Below the pieces are notes generated by a model, which had not been told where the DNA came from, ran no database searches, and saw only the letters and a program-made list of their open reading frames with translations. DNA of 34,132 nt from an uncultured delta proteobacterium (GTDB lineage Bacteria > Desulfobacterota > Desulfobulbia > Desulfobulbales > Desulfocapsaceae): contig CAIQWD010000046.1 of assembly GCA_903875445.1 (NCBI GenBank), forward strand, positions 1-34,132, read 5' to 3'. Positions 34,070 through 34,132 of the stretch are shown piece by piece. A program made the translations under genes and the position numbers. Within the stretch, counting starts at the first letter, position 1. Every line of letters starts with the position of its first letter.

Positions 34070-34132
34070 TTCGGTGGACCATCGATAGCTGCCCATGACA
34101 GTCTGTACCTTTGTGGTTTCAATGCAGTCGAA
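34016..34132 (-). CDS. C-terminus of an unidentified, possibly transposase, protein (5' part outside window)
   Basis: A minus-strand frame enters from the right edge and gives 38 residues, including MGSYRWSTESVARDTLLLKY then LGVDTK and TAG at 34016-34018. It looks like a genuine protein end, but I cannot assign the family. Its position, converging on the point where the EAL gene loses similarity, suggests it belongs to an insertion element whose end lies near 33995-34015. Confidence 0.4.
   Translation of the reverse strand, partial: FDCIETTKVQTVMGSYRWSTESVARDTLLLKYLGVDTK

Noticed and set aside
1-34132. CRISPR arrays, tRNA or rRNA genes
   Set aside because: No regularly spaced repeats, cloverleaf-like segments or rRNA signatures were seen on reading both strands.

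Overview
The window looks like a chromosomal segment of a Gram-negative, sensor-rich anaerobe. The best guess is Desulfobacterota (Desulfobulbales-like). This is inferred from the PocR-domain hybrid kinase, the many NtrB-type hybrid kinases, sigma-54 control, the Wzm/Wzt exporter and the overall gene style; no rRNA or marker gene fixes it.

Layout. (1) 1-7240 is a visibly AT-richer mosaic. It holds a small channel-like membrane protein, an IS1182-family element with clear ends inserted into an IS3-family remnant, a large hybrid histidine kinase with a periplasmic binding lipoprotein just upstream of it (a TorT/TorS-like sensing pair), and a decayed HipB-like antitoxin fragment. (2) 7237-15064 (minus strand) is a tightly packed six-gene operon: GT2 glycosyltransferase, LarA-like nickel racemase, threonine-synthase-like PLP enzyme, free-standing A-T-TE nonribosomal synthetase, Sfp-type phosphopantetheinyl transferase, and an exostosin-like glycosyltransferase. 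I recognise no described pathway with this combination. (3) 15368-21792 (plus strand, divergent) is a polysaccharide assembly and export cluster: methyltransferase-like protein, GT4, methyltransferase with coiled-coil tail, Wzm permease, Wzt ATPase with a glycan-binding tail, and a small methyltransferase with an in-frame stop near its N-terminus. (4) 21938-33376 is a signalling island: PocR-PAS hybrid kinase, single receiver, kinase-receiver, NtrC-type sigma-54 activator, a pseudo-receiver, a chemoreceptor and a 1146-residue hybrid kinase. (5) 33521-34132 is a truncated EAL-HDOD gene abutting the end of another, probably mobile, ORF.

How the parts fit. The strongest regulatory signal is in region 4. 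Three copies of an 18-bp dyad (consensus GGWGGYAAATYTGCCYCC) lie downstream of the sigma-54 activator gene. Two good -24/-12 promoters precede the pseudo-receiver and chemoreceptor genes. For each promoter the nearest dyad centre is 139 bp from the -12 GC, as expected for enhancer sites of the adjacent activator. In region 2 the adenylation domain lacks the Asp that binds an alpha-amino group and sits with a LarA-like 2-hydroxyacid racemase homologue. This suggests activation of a hydroxy or other non-amino acid, perhaps for decorating the glycan made by the divergent export cluster. That link is inference.
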